Shown here: positions 35,206-45,134 of the stretch, in pieces
How the letters are laid out: the number at the start of each line of letters is the position of its first letter
Position numbering within the stretch: the stretch's first letter is position 1
From: Haloterrigena sp. KLK7
GTDB taxonomy: Archaea > Halobacteriota > Halobacteria > Halobacteriales > Natrialbaceae
Length of the DNA stretch: 64,000 nt
Direction of reading: 5' to 3'
Assembly: GCF_037914945.1 (NCBI RefSeq)
Contig: NZ_CP149787.1
Span: 2,604,001-2,668,000 of the forward strand
The notes under the pieces: model-generated
Database searches by the model: none
What the model was told of the DNA's origin: nothing
What the model saw: only the letters and a program-made list of their open reading frames with translations
Translations under genes and position numbers: made by a program

Positions 35206-36204
35206 ATGGACTGGGAAGCACCCGTCGACGCCTGGTACGTGTGGCTGGGCGCCAGTATCGTCAGCCTCGCCATCGCCGGCGTCGTCCTCGCCTTGCCGAC
35301 GGGACCGCCGCCCGACGCCGAGGGCGCGACGAACGCGATCGAAGAGACGACCGCGAGCAGCTACGAAGCGGCGTCGACTCTTGACCACAACGCTGATACG
35401 ATTAGAATCGACGGGAAGACGGTCGCGCTGCGCAACGAACACGGGACCAGTCGCTCGAGTCTCAGGTACGGACAGGTCGTCGTCGTCAACGGCGACGAGC
35501 GACTCGAGCGACTCGTCCACGGCGAATCGTTCGAGACGGTGTTCGAATCGGAACTCGAGGACGAAGGCACGAACGCGGCGGCCGCGTTCATGGATCGCGT
35601 CGCCGACGCCGACGAGAACAACTCCGGCGAGTGGCTGACCGCATCGGACGAGCTAACCGTTCGTCAGGTCGCCGTCGAACCCGACGAACGGGCGAAATTG
35701 CACGCCAGTGGAGTCGATCACGATCGATCGGTGAAAGCTGGACTGTATTACCGTCCGGAACAGTTGTCGATCGATCCTCGTGACGTCGACGAAGGGACGA
35801 CGGTTACGTACACTGTCACAGGAGAAGTTCCCGTCGAAGCAACCGACCGAGTGCCTGCTGTGTATTCGACCGGCGGGTACGAGGCGGAGCGAACGGTTAC
35901 TCACGGCGACTCCGGAACCGTACGAATAGACCTCGGTTCTCATATAACGGACGGGAGCGAACTGAATCGATCGCGGTTTTCCGATATCGACGGATCGAGC
36001 GAGGATTTCTGGGCCGGTGTCTATCCGCTCACCGTAACTGCCGAGCTCGACTCGCAAACGTGTGAAACGACCCTTCTCAACCGGTTCGATTCCGGGTATA
36101 TTTGTTCGCCTGTTACCGCCACCGACGAGCGCGCGGCCGAACTGGACTGGGTCGAACGAAACGACGAGACGGAACAGTATCATGTCACGCTCGTGGTCGT
36201 CTAG
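35206..36204 (+). CDS. Membrane-anchored protein, first gene of pilin-like operon, 332 aa
   Basis: One N-terminal membrane helix (about residues 11-31) is followed by a long extracellular, beta-rich part. It resembles the DUF7283-type proteins found with haloarchaeal PilB/PilC (Tad-like) secretion genes; the family number is from memory. The middle is less GC-rich than the ends. It overlaps the next gene by 23 bases and starts a four-gene operon. No catalytic motif seen. Confidence 0.72.
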   Translation: MDWEAPVDAWYVWLGASIVSLAIAGVVLALPTGPPPDAEGATNAIEETTASSYEAASTLDHNADTIRIDGKTVALRNEHGTSRSSLRYGQVVVVNGDERLERLVHGESFETVFESELEDEGTNAAAAFMDRVADADENNSGEWLTASDELTVRQVAVEPDERAKLHASGVDHDRSVKAGLYYRPEQLSIDPRDVDEGTTVTYTVTGEVPVEATDRVPAVYSTGGYEAERTVTHGDSGTVRIDLGSHITDGSELNRSRFSDIDGSSEDFWAGVYPLTVTAELDSQTCETTLLNRFDSGYICSPVTATDERAAELDWVERNDETEQYHVTLVVV

Positions 36205-36655
36205 AGGACAGACGGAGCCGGTGGCGGCGCTCATCGCTGTCACGGCGATGGTGATCGCGCTCGCGCTATACAGCGGGTTCCTCACCGAGGTCCTCACGGA
36301 CCGTACCGACCGCTCGCCCGAGGAGGCCGCGATCGATCGCATCTGGGAGGACGTCTCCCACGGCGGCACCTTTGCAGCCCATCGGCCGACCGGCCTGGAC
36401 GACGTCGAACCGGACTCGCTTCCGCAGGGACAGAACGCCTATGTCGAGGTCACTGCGGTGACCGACGACGGCGATCGAACGGTCGTCGCGACGGAACAGT
36501 TCGGAACGGACGGAACGCCGGTCGGCGACCCGGAGGGGCCGCCCGCCGACGACTCCGGGATCGAGATCGGCGTCGCGGAACGGCCCGTTCCCGTCGAAGT
36601 CGCCCCCGGTGACGTCCGCGGCGGCACCCTTCGCGTGGAGGTGTGGGCGCCGTGA
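36182..36655 (+). CDS. Pilin-like membrane protein, 157 aa
   Basis: The N-terminus 'MSRSWSSRGQTEPVAALIAV' has a basic leader followed by a long hydrophobic helix (to about residue 34), like archaeal type IV prepilins cleaved after Gly. ATG 36182 is inside the end of the previous gene. The extracellular part is acidic. Family resembles DUF7284/7285 proteins of haloarchaeal pilus operons (inference). GTGA links it to the next gene. Confidence 0.72.
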   Translation: MSRSWSSRGQTEPVAALIAVTAMVIALALYSGFLTEVLTDRTDRSPEEAAIDRIWEDVSHGGTFAAHRPTGLDDVEPDSLPQGQNAYVEVTAVTDDGDRTVVATEQFGTDGTPVGDPEGPPADDSGIEIGVAERPVPVEVAPGDVRGGTLRVEVWAP

Positions 36656-37605
36656 GATCGGACCGCGCCGTCAGCACCGTGCTCGACGTCGCGTTCGCAC
36701 TGCTACTGGTCAGCGCGAGCGTCCTGCTGGTCGGACTCTATCTCGCCGCCACCGACGACCCGCTCGAGGAAACGCGGGCGGACCGAACCGCCGAAACGCT
36801 CAGCGGGTCGACGGTCGCCGTCAGCTACGATCTCGAGGCGATCACGGAGAGCGACCGCTACGAGGAACCGGAGACCGTCGACGGCTACGAACGGACGACC
36901 TACGGCTCCGCGACCGGTCTGCTCGCTGACGCAGCGGTCACGAACGCGACGATCGGCGACGGCCGATTGATCCGGTACGCCGATTCGTTCGCCGATAGCG
37001 TCGCCGCCAGCGTCAACGGCCGGTTCACCGGTTCGAACCGCAACGTCCACGTCGTCGCCAGCTGGCGCCCCTACGAGGACGCCTCGATCGCGGGAGAGGT
37101 GACCGCCGGACAGCGGCCCCCGCCGACCGCGGATACGACCGCCGCGACGACGACCGCCTCGAGCGGAACGCCCGCTCTCGAGAGTTCGGAACTGGCGGCG
37201 GCGTACGCCGACGAGGGAGATATCGACGCGCTCGCCGAACCGATCGCCCGCTCGATCGTCCGCGGCTACTTCCCGCCCGAGCGAACGCAACTGGCTCTCG
37301 AGCGGCGGGGCCTCGATCGGGCCGTCGCGACGACGCACTACCTCGAACTGGCCGATCGTCTCGATCCGGATCACGACCTCGGGCGAGACGACGGTCCGCT
37401 GCGGCGATCTGACGCCCGGGCCGACGACGCCAACGAGGTGCTGATCGCGGGCCTCACCGAACTGATCGCCGACGACCTCGAGTCGGGACCGATCGGGTCG
37501 GAACTCGACGCGATCGGTGACGACGAGGCCGAACTGGAAGCGTTCTTCGAGGACACCATCGCCCCTGGCGACGTCTATATTACGACATATACGTGGGAAG
37601 CATGA
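36652..37605 (+). CDS. Pilin-like membrane protein, 317 aa
   Basis: A GTG at 36652 overlaps the previous stop (GTGA) and opens 'VRSDRAVSTVLDVAFALLLV'. 'DRAVST' followed by a hydrophobic helix resembles the archaeal pilin signature 'RAVSPVIG'. The rest is acidic, with an Ala/Thr-rich linker (about 160-180) and helical C-terminal half. A GTG three codons upstream is possible. The stop overlaps the next ATG (ATGA). Confidence 0.72.
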   Translation: MRSDRAVSTVLDVAFALLLVSASVLLVGLYLAATDDPLEETRADRTAETLSGSTVAVSYDLEAITESDRYEEPETVDGYERTTYGSATGLLADAAVTNATIGDGRLIRYADSFADSVAASVNGRFTGSNRNVHVVASWRPYEDASIAGEVTAGQRPPPTADTTAATTTASSGTPALESSELAAAYADEGDIDALAEPIARSIVRGYFPPERTQLALERRGLDRAVATTHYLELADRLDPDHDLGRDDGPLRRSDARADDANEVLIAGLTELIADDLESGPIGSELDAIGDDEAELEAFFEDTIAPGDVYITTYTWEA

Positions 37606-40600
37606 CAGGAAAACAGTCACGAACGGCAACGGTATCGATCGACGATCGCGCTCGCGTTCCCTTCGCGATAATCGGGGTGTTGATGCTGGTGACCAGCGTC
37701 ATGATCGTCGGCGTCCTCCAGACGCGCGGCGGACCCGAGACGGAGATCGACGAAACGCTCGCGATGGACCGGACGGAAGCGGCCGTCCAGAGCGAACTCC
37801 GCGGTGCCGTCATCGATGCGACGCAGCAGGCCGCGGCCCAACCGGTAACGACGTCCGAACTCGACGCACTCCAAGGCAACCAGACCGAGACGTTCGAGAC
37901 GTATCTCGAGTTGTTGATCTACCTCGAGGTCCAGGAGTCGCTCCCGTCTGCCGGGCAGACGACCGGCGACGTCGAGACGACGATTTCCATCGGCGGAGAC
38001 GTTCCCGATGACCCCGACCGCGCGGTCAGCGTCGCCGACGACCGGATCGACGTCACGGAACGCACGGACGGCGACGGCCTGCTCGAGGTGACGCTCGATC
38101 GAGTGACGATCACGCTCGAGGAGGGCGACCGCGTCATCAGCGAGCGGACGGTGGACGACCTCACAGTTACCGTCGGGACGCCGATCCTCGAACTCCAGGA
38201 GAAGACCGAGGACTACGAGAACATGTTGAACGAGGGCTTTCTCGAGGGTGAGACCACCGAGTTCGAAAACCTGGCCCAGAAGACGGCCATGCGGCTCTAC
38301 CCGATGGCGTATTTCAAGTCGTTCATCAATCGGATGGACGAAGGAATTGGTGACGAAGATTTGGGCCAAGGATGGACATTCGACGAAATCCTCGAGAACA
38401 ACCATACGGAAGTGATGGCGAACGACGCCATCTTCGGCGTTCAGGAGGAAGTCTTCGGCGAGGACGCCGTTGACCCGTACGCGGACAGAGTGATGCGTCC
38501 GGCGTGGGGGTGTTTTGCGGCGGATATGATCGAGACGATGGCCGGTGACGACGGTAACGACGGTGACGAGCAGAACGACGACGGGTATCAGGCGACAGTG
38601 TCTGTCACGGATGGATCAGGTGATGGAATCCACGATGCGACCGTGTTCGTCGACGGAGCAAAGCGAGGAACGACAGCGCCCGGTAACGAGGTCTCGTTTG
38701 AACTCGCAGAGAACGGGACGCACTCGGTCGTCGTGATCGCGGATGACTACGAGCGATTCGAGCGGAGTATCCGCTTTTCCGAGCGGGATTCCCGGGAAAC
38801 GGTCGTACTTCGGCGAGCCGCCGATCGAACGATCGACGTCTACGGCCCGTCAGGAAAGCCGATCGACGGAGCCGACGTCAACGTCTGGTCGGACGACGAA
38901 CTCGTGTACGCGAAGACCGACGCCAGTGGAACGATCGATCTCGGTGCGCTCGATATCGACGATCGAGGGGAACTCACAGTCGAAATATTTGCGGACGGAT
39001 ACACGGACGCCTCGAAAACGGTTGAAATCGATCGATCCTACAACGCTGTCCTGACGACGGAAGACGCGTCAGCTGGCGAACTCGAGGACAGTGCGGGACT
39101 GCGCAGCTATTTCGGGGATAATTCGAGCCTCAAAGACACGGTTTGTAAGGACTTCCGTGAGTACCTCTTCGGCGATAGAGACGGTGACCTCCCCGACGCT
39201 CCTTCGACGACGGAAGTTATCGGCGGAATGTTCGGTGAGATGAGTCCGCTGACGCGGAATGAAGCGGTCGAACCGAACGATCTGGCCGATATCGCCTACT
39301 ACGAGATGATCGGCATCGGGGACCTCTCGACGGTGTTGGACGACCTTCCCAGTGCGATGAATCCTGATGATATCGAGGAGCCGATCAGTTATACTGAGGC
39401 GTTCGATCCGAAAATCGGAAACGGTGATTTCATCGACGAGATCTACGATGTGGACGTCGATCGATCGACTGAGGTGTCGTTCGAGTCGCTTCCCGCGAAC
39501 AGGAGCAACTCGTTTGCTGACTACGAGTACAATCGTTCGGAGTACGATTCCGGCGGGGTCACCGACATCGACGTCTCGTTGTCACAGGACTGGCGGTCTA
39601 GCAAGGGAGAGTTCGATGATCGAGATCTCCACAGTCTCACAATCGATGCCGATGTCGAAATTCAGGAGACATCGGTCTTCGAGAACGTGACGGAGAACGG
39701 AACCGATACGAAAACCATCACTCGATCTCCCGAAACGCTCTCGGTCTCGCTCGAGGTCGACATCGATGCGGATCTCGTCGACGATCTCAGGATCGATCGG
39801 AGCGATATCGAGGACGCTTTCGAGGCCGGGACGGGATACCCGGAACGGGGCGATATTACCGGCCTCTCTGATCCAGCCAACTTCGAGCACGTCGTGATCG
39901 ATTCGCTCGAAACGGTACTCAAAGTGGATTCCCTCGATCCGGACGGTGATCTCGAGTCCCAACTCGAAGCCGATCTCAACGAGTCGATCTCCGTCTCGAG
40001 TATTCCGTCCACGAATGACAGTGGCGATGGGGCGGTATCCGTCGCATCGGATATTCGATTCGGAGTCAACGGGGCGGGCTCTGCAAGTTACGACTTCGAG
40101 GATCTCGAAGCCAGCTCCGATCTCGACAGAGCCGAACTCAAAGAGTGGCTCGAAGATGACCTCTATCTGGTCAACGCGTACGTCAAGAAAGAGACGAAGG
40201 CGATCGAGCAGCCGCGGGTCGAGTTTCTGCGCAGCCCATCGCCGTTCAGGAAGCTAAACGACGAGATCAAAGACGTCGAAGACGAACTCGTGGAAACGGA
40301 GTCGTACGACAACGTTCCGGACCTCGTTCGAATGGCGGTGCGAAAGGCGTACTTCGATACGCTCACCGGTCGTATCGATGAGATGGCCGACTTCCACGAG
40401 GAAACGGTCGGTGAGGTCGACGATGCCATGTCTACGAGCGATGGCGCGCTCGACGACTCCCTCGATGTCGTCCAGGAGGTTTTCGCTGGTGACGTCCAGA
40501 CGGGAAGCGGAAACCTCGAGGGGTCGGACCTCATGGGCGACATGGAGTTCGACGTTTCCGGTTCGCCGACGTACATGGACCTCGAGACGGTCAACGACGA

Positions 40601-41129
40601 CGAGGTACCGTCGGTTCGACCGCCGAATGCCACAGTTATGGACACCGATGTCGACGGTGAACACGCTGCACTTGGGGTCAAATACGGGCAGCGACTGCCG
40701 ACACCGGGACTTCCGCTGGTTCCATGGCCACCGATGCTGTACGTCCTGCAGGTAAACAGCTACAACGTCGATATTCAGGGCGAGTACTCCCGCTTCGAAG
40801 TGAGTGCAACGGCGGGCGATCCAGTTGACGGCGAGGGAACGACGTACGTCCGTGATCAGATGGACGTCAAAGTCGACCTCGGCGGTAACGCTCCACAGAA
40901 GATCGGTGAGGTCGAACCGATCGAGTTCGATACCTCACTCGAGATTCTGATCGCCATGCCAGGAATGATGCCGATGAAATCGGGTGCGCCGCCGAACACC
41001 GGTGATCCGCCATTTGACGGACCACCGAGTTTTAGTAACCTGATCAAAAATCTCGGTGACAAGGATCTGATACTTGGATATACGGGCGAAAGTAGAAAAT
41101 ACGATGGTACTGGTCCTCTCAAAAGCTAG
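37602..41129 (+). CDS. Giant membrane-anchored surface protein of pilin-like operon, 1175 aa
   Basis: One N-terminal helix (about 22-45) anchors a very large extracellular region. About residues 335-485 hold two tandem carboxypeptidase-regulatory/PEGA-like beta modules ('GIHDATVFVDGAKRGTT' and 'PIDGADVNVWSDDE'). Long acidic helical segments flank them. It resembles DUF7286-type proteins ending haloarchaeal pilus operons. ATG 37602 overlaps the previous stop by four bases; a GTG three codons earlier is less likely. The part from 38.3 kb on is AT-richer than its start. Confidence 0.75.
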   Translation: MTGKQSRTATVSIDDRARVPFAIIGVLMLVTSVMIVGVLQTRGGPETEIDETLAMDRTEAAVQSELRGAVIDATQQAAAQPVTTSELDALQGNQTETFETYLELLIYLEVQESLPSAGQTTGDVETTISIGGDVPDDPDRAVSVADDRIDVTERTDGDGLLEVTLDRVTITLEEGDRVISERTVDDLTVTVGTPILELQEKTEDYENMLNEGFLEGETTEFENLAQKTAMRLYPMAYFKSFINRMDEGIGDEDLGQGWTFDEILENNHTEVMANDAIFGVQEEVFGEDAVDPYADRVMRPAWGCFAADMIETMAGDDGNDGDEQNDDGYQATVSVTDGSGDGIHDATVFVDGAKRGTTAPGNEVSFELAENGTHSVVVIADDYERFERSIRFSERDSRETVVLRRAADRTIDVYGPSGKPIDGADVNVWSDDELVYAKTDASGTIDLGALDIDDRGELTVEIFADGYTDASKTVEIDRSYNAVLTTEDASAGELEDSAGLRSYFGDNSSLKDTVCKDFREYLFGDRDGDLPDAPSTTEVIGGMFGEMSPLTRNEAVEPNDLADIAYYEMIGIGDLSTVLDDLPSAMNPDDIEEPISYTEAFDPKIGNGDFIDEIYDVDVDRSTEVSFESLPANRSNSFADYEYNRSEYDSGGVTDIDVSLSQDWRSSKGEFDDRDLHSLTIDADVEIQETSVFENVTENGTDTKTITRSPETLSVSLEVDIDADLVDDLRIDRSDIEDAFEAGTGYPERGDITGLSDPANFEHVVIDSLETVLKVDSLDPDGDLESQLEADLNESISVSSIPSTNDSGDGAVSVASDIRFGVNGAGSASYDFEDLEASSDLDRAELKEWLEDDLYLVNAYVKKETKAIEQPRVEFLRSPSPFRKLNDEIKDVEDELVETESYDNVPDLVRMAVRKAYFDTLTGRIDEMADFHEETVGEVDDAMSTSDGALDDSLDVVQEVFAGDVQTGSGNLEGSDLMGDMEFDVSGSPTYMDLETVNDDEVPSVRPPNATVMDTDVDGEHAALGVKYGQRLPTPGLPLVPWPPMLYVLQVNSYNVDIQGEYSRFEVSATAGDPVDGEGTTYVRDQMDVKVDLGGNAPQKIGEVEPIEFDTSLEILIAMPGMMPMKSGAPPNTGDPPFDGPPSFSNLIKNLGDKDLILGYTGESRKYDGTGPLKS

Positions 41130-41201
41130 GTAGCATTCGTTTTCAGTTGGATCTACCATTTGTCGATAGATAGAGGGGAACTACCATCTAACTGAAAACC
41201 G

Positions 41202-42530
41202 TCAAACCGTTTCAAGGGCACCAATAACGCTATAGTTACCAGCAATACAATAGATAACAGAATCCTCAAGAACTGCATATCCCTGAATCATTCCTCGTGC
41301 CATATCTTGATGGGCACGAACATCAAAGGACCATCGTTGCTCTCCAGTTTCAGGGTCAACTGCGTTCAACTCCACATATCCATAGCCTCGCCAGACATAG
41401 AGTGTGTCTTCTGAAACAAATATTCGGCGTCCAGTCGGTCCAGAAGCAAGCATATCCGAATTCCACGTTGAGGGCTCTTTGCTTGTCGCTAATTCTCTTG
41501 TAAGTACTGCAGGTTGATCGAATACGCCTGCAGAGTAGATAATCCCATTTGCGATGGTCGGGGCACGACCAGCGACGACGGACTCATCATCGTCTTCGTT
41601 ATAGACGACTATGGACTCTCCCTCTCCTGTCTCTCCGTCGATTGCCAGAACTGTATCGAGTTCGTGCGTATAAACCGTTCCATCACGTACGAGTAGCTCA
41701 TTTCCGGAACTGACGTTCTCCGAGGGCGAATACGTCCACAGAATCTCACTTGTCTCGATGTCAGCAGCTATGATTTCGTAATCGTACCCATTGTTCGCCT
41801 CCTGGGATGCATACAGAATTCCATTATCTCCGATTGCGATATCTTGCGTAGAACTAGTATCTTTTTCCCAAATTGTCGCTTTCTCGTCAATATCGATGGC
41901 GTACAGTTTTCCACCGCTGTGAACGTATACAATACCGTCGTAAACTCGAATATCGCCGGAGGACAACGAATTGAGTTCGACCGTCCAGAGTACCTCTCCT
42001 CGGTCAGGATCGAGTGCATAGAAGGTCTCAGTGAGAAAATACACGGCATCATCGGTCACCGCTGGCGTCGTCGGCTCCCACTGGGGGTTCGGCGGTGTAT
42101 CCGATGGAAGTTCCGCCTCGTAACTCCATTCGAGGTCACCACTTTCGAGATCAATCGCGTGTAGCGTTGACGTTTCGTCGGCGACGTACACGAAGCCGTG
42201 TCCGACAACGGGGCCCGAAACTGCTCCGTCGTCTATTTCGACCGTCCACCCTTCCTCGAGCGGCCCATCGGGACCGCTCCACTCGTCGGTAGCCATCCCA
42301 TTGCTCGCGGAGAACCGCGCCATCGGCCACGATCCACCGCTCGAGGCGGTCTGAACACTTCCAGTCCCGTTTTCGTCAGCGGTTTCGCCGTTGCCGCTGG
42401 ATTCAGTGGTTCCGTTCTCGTCGTCTGAATCGTTGCTACCCGTACAGCCGGACAGGCCGGTAATCCCGACCGATGCGCCGCCACAGGCTGCGAGCCATCG
42501 TCGACGCGTCGATGTCGATCGTCGATCCAT
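41202..42530 (-). CDS. PQQ-type beta-propeller lipoprotein with Tat signal, 442 aa
   Basis: The N-terminus carries a twin-arginine signal ('RRRWLAACGG') and lipobox ('LSGC', Cys about 29). A polar Thr/Gly/Glu linker leads to an eight-bladed beta propeller of PQQ/BamB type, with blade hallmarks such as 'LHAIDLESGDLEWSYEA' and 'YALDPDRGEVLWTVE'. No PQQ-binding or catalytic residues are evident, so it is probably a surface scaffold or binding protein. Codon use is much less GC-biased than in the neighbours, which suggests transfer. It follows the pilin-like operon, convergent. Confidence 0.87.
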   Translation of the reverse strand: MDRRSTSTRRRWLAACGGASVGITGLSGCTGSNDSDDENGTTESSGNGETADENGTGSVQTASSGGSWPMARFSASNGMATDEWSGPDGPLEEGWTVEIDDGAVSGPVVGHGFVYVADETSTLHAIDLESGDLEWSYEAELPSDTPPNPQWEPTTPAVTDDAVYFLTETFYALDPDRGEVLWTVELNSLSSGDIRVYDGIVYVHSGGKLYAIDIDEKATIWEKDTSSTQDIAIGDNGILYASQEANNGYDYEIIAADIETSEILWTYSPSENVSSGNELLVRDGTVYTHELDTVLAIDGETGEGESIVVYNEDDDESVVAGRAPTIANGIIYSAGVFDQPAVLTRELATSKEPSTWNSDMLASGPTGRRIFVSEDTLYVWRGYGYVELNAVDPETGEQRWSFDVRAHQDMARGMIQGYAVLEDSVIYCIAGNYSVIGALETV

Positions 42531-42570
42531 CGTGTAATACTAATATATAATTCAACTAACTAAGTCTATC
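42531..42570 (-). promoter_or_regulatory. AT-rich promoter region of the propeller lipoprotein
   Basis: The 40 bases before ATG 42530 contain AATTATATATTAG and, further up, CTTAGTTAG on the minus strand. Either may be the TATA element; the second fits the leaderless spacing better. Confidence 0.45.
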
Positions 42571-42695
42571 GAAATAGCTGTTAGTATTGACCGATAGTAA
42601 CCCGATTCGATGAGAGTCTCACCAGTGGGCGTCATCGGCGGGTTATCGCCCGAGTTCGGATCGGCGGTCCGCGAGAACGAGCGACCGGTCGCGAA

Positions 42696-43928
42696 TCACT
42701 CCACCAGTTCCTCGGCGAGCATCGGGATGAAGGTCCCGATGTCGGTGACCATGCCGATGGCCTGCGCGCTGCCCCGATCCAACAGCTGGGTGACGGTGGC
42801 GGGGTTGATGTCGACGCAGACGGTCTTGGTCGTCGAGGGCAGACAGTTGCCGACGGCGACCGAGTGCAGCAGCGTCGCGAGCATGAGCACGATATCGGCC
42901 TCCTGGGCCTGTTCGCGGATCGCGTTCTGTGCCTTGATCGAGTCGGTGATCGTGTCCGGCAGCGGGCCGTCGTCGCGGATCGACCCCGCGAGGACGTAGG
43001 GGACGTCGTTGCGCACGCACTCGTACATGACGCCGTCGTCGACGACGCCTTCGGCGACGGCTTCCTCGATCCCGCCGAGACGGGCGATCTCGCTGATCGT
43101 GTAGATGTGGTGTTTGTGGCCCTTTCGCGGGTGCTCGAGGCTCTCGGTGTCGACGCCCAGCGAGGTGCCGTAGAGGTCGCGCTCCAGGTCGTGGACGGCG
43201 AAGCCGTTGCCGGCCGAAAGCGCGTCGATATAGCCCGCGCGGACGAGCTCCGCGAGCGCGTCGCGACCCCCGGAGTGGACGATCGCCGGGCCGCAGACGA
43301 CGAGGACGTTGCCGTCGTTCGCCCGGACCTCGCGCATCTCGTCGGCGATCTCCTCGATTAGCGACGCCGAGGGACGCTCGCTCGAGACGCCGCCCTGCAT
43401 GAAGCCGAAGGAGCCGCTGCCGTTGCGGGGGCGTTCCGGCGGTTCGACGCGGATTCCGGTCTCGCCGGTGACGACGAGATCGCCCTCCTCGACGGCGTTC
43501 AGAACCTTCGTGTAGACGCGCGGATCCTCGCCGTTCTCGCCCGATTCCACCACGAGGGTACAATCCATCTCGACGTCCTCGACCTCGACCCACTCTCCGT
43601 CGACCCGGACGAACGTCGGGTGGTTGGTCGTCGAGTAGAAGTCGACGGGGACGACGCCGTCCTCGGGAGCCTCCTCGAGCGTCGCGTCGCGCGGATCGGC
43701 GACGGTCGCTCCCTGCTGGTTGAGTTCGTGGAGGATCGCCCGCAGATCCGCTTCGGTCTCGGCCATCACCCGCATCCGGCAGTACGTCTCCGCGTGTTTG
43801 TGGCGGCCGACTTCGAACTCCTCGACCTCGAACTCGCCGCCCATGTCCATCACGACCCCGAAACAGTGGCCCATCGTTCCCGAGTCGATGATGTGTCCCT
43901 CGAGTTCGACGGTTCGCGAAACGGTCAT
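42696..43928 (-). CDS. Archaeal ornithine cyclodeaminase-type protein (TIGR00300/LOR-SDH family)
   Basis: About 410 residues. The N-terminal half is a LOR/SDH-type domain ('VELEGHIIDSG', 'FYSTTNHPTFVR'); the C-terminal half is a Rossmann-type domain with 'GPAIVHSGG' and 'DINPATVTQL'. In methanogens a member of this family converts ornithine to proline, releasing ammonia. 43928 ('MTVSRTVELEG') matches the family N-terminus; ATG 43976 adds 16 residues and is nearer to a possible promoter. Substrate assignment is by family only. Confidence 0.82.
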   Translation of the reverse strand: MTVSRTVELEGHIIDSGTMGHCFGVVMDMGGEFEVEEFEVGRHKHAETYCRMRVMAETEADLRAILHELNQQGATVADPRDATLEEAPEDGVVPVDFYSTTNHPTFVRVDGEWVEVEDVEMDCTLVVESGENGEDPRVYTKVLNAVEEGDLVVTGETGIRVEPPERPRNGSGSFGFMQGGVSSERPSASLIEEIADEMREVRANDGNVLVVCGPAIVHSGGRDALAELVRAGYIDALSAGNGFAVHDLERDLYGTSLGVDTESLEHPRKGHKHHIYTISEIARLGGIEEAVAEGVVDDGVMYECVRNDVPYVLAGSIRDDGPLPDTITDSIKAQNAIREQAQEADIVLMLATLLHSVAVGNCLPSTTKTVCVDINPATVTQLLDRGSAQAIGMVTDIGTFIPMLAEELVE

Positions 43929-44088
43929 CGGTGCAGCGTTGGCAGTCGGGGACCGTGAATGTGTGCGTTCTGCCATCGGCCGGTCGACCGCGGCAGTCGG
44001 CAGTCTCCACAGCCGCCTCCGGCATTATTTCAGGGAAAGTGATGACTCAGACAATACTTTTGTGTATATCTGTGGACGAATCAGATAC

Positions 44089-44661
44089 GTGTCGAACCCC
44101 ACTACAACACCGACGACAATCGAACTTTGGATCCGATCGTTCGCCCCCGCGAGCGCCGGCCCGACGCAGGAACGCGCCCTCGAGCGACTCGCCGAACTCG
44201 AGTCGCACGCGCCGATCGAGTCGGTCGAGGTGAGCGTCTGGGGCAAGGAAGTCGAGGTCGATCGACCCGAGCGAGCGATGCGAATTCCCCAGCTCTGTCG
44301 GATCGAACGCCGCCTCGAGGCCTTCGAGAACTGGGCGGCCCGCACGGGACGCCGGCTCGAGCCGTTCTTTCGGAATACGCACGTCGAGTCGTCGATCACG
44401 GGCGAATCCCACGACGTCTGGCGGCTCCCGACCGTCGCGGTCGCGGAGTTCGACGGCGACGAACTCCTCCACGTCGCACCCTGCCGCGACGACGATCGGA
44501 CGATCGACGTCGCCGACCGCCTCGAGGCGCTCCTCGACGACGCGGGGGCATCGCTGACCGTCGACGAGGGGTCGAGTGACGGGTTGACCGACCGATCGTC
44601 GGAGCGAGCGACCGACTACGGGCAGAGCCGCGTCGATCCGGAACTGTCCCGTTCCGACTGA
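44089..44661 (+). CDS. Haloarchaeal hypothetical protein, 190 aa
   Basis: No ATG fits the coding part; GTG 44089 ('VSNPTTTPTTIELWIRS') lies about 27 bases after a TATA-like TGTATATC (44062-44069). The protein is alpha/beta, with 'ALERLAELE', 'SVEVSVWGKEVEVD' and 'CRIERRLEAFENWA', and a Ser/Asp-rich tail. It looks like a conserved haloarchaeal family of unknown role. Confidence 0.68.
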   Translation: MSNPTTTPTTIELWIRSFAPASAGPTQERALERLAELESHAPIESVEVSVWGKEVEVDRPERAMRIPQLCRIERRLEAFENWAARTGRRLEPFFRNTHVESSITGESHDVWRLPTVAVAEFDGDELLHVAPCRDDDRTIDVADRLEALLDDAGASLTVDEGSSDGLTDRSSERATDYGQSRVDPELSRSD

Positions 44662-44867
44662 TTCCGCCGGCTGTCGAACCGGGTCGACTGGTCGCCGAAC
44701 TGATCAGCTAAGCGCTGAACCGTGTCGAACACCGTCGCGATCGGCGCACGCTCGATACACGTTCGAATCAGGTGGGGGTCGAACGATACTGCTAGTCGTG
44801 TTCCGATCGGTGACTGTCAGCGCGACCGTGAACAACTTCTATGCTACCGTGTCGCATAGATCGATCC

Positions 44868-45029
44868 ATGGCGAGTAACTCGACCACTCTCGGCCTGTCT
44901 CGGTGTCGCAACTGCGGGTTCGAAGCGCCCGGCGGCGACGACGCGTGGCGTCGCATCGAGGTCCCGAAACTGGGACGCATGACCCAGTGTCCCGACTGTG
45001 AGAGTACCGACGTCATCACGAGTCGGTGA
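44868..45029 (+). CDS. Small CPxCG-type zinc-finger protein, 53 aa
   Basis: Two knuckles, 'CRNCG' and 'CPDCE', form one zinc ribbon. The family of small CPxCG-related proteins is abundant in haloarchaea, with roles in regulation and stress. ATG 44868 ('MASNSTTLGLSRC') chosen over an upstream in-frame ATG because the latter is in promoter-like sequence. Confidence 0.8.
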   Translation: MASNSTTLGLSRCRNCGFEAPGGDDAWRRIEVPKLGRMTQCPDCESTDVITSR

Positions 45030-45134
45030 ACGGCGACCGACGAACCGCCAACGATGAACCGCGACCGATGAACCCGACTCGAGAGGCGCCGTCGGAACGC
45101 ACAGACTCTTGGGTGTCTCTCCCCTAGTACGCCT

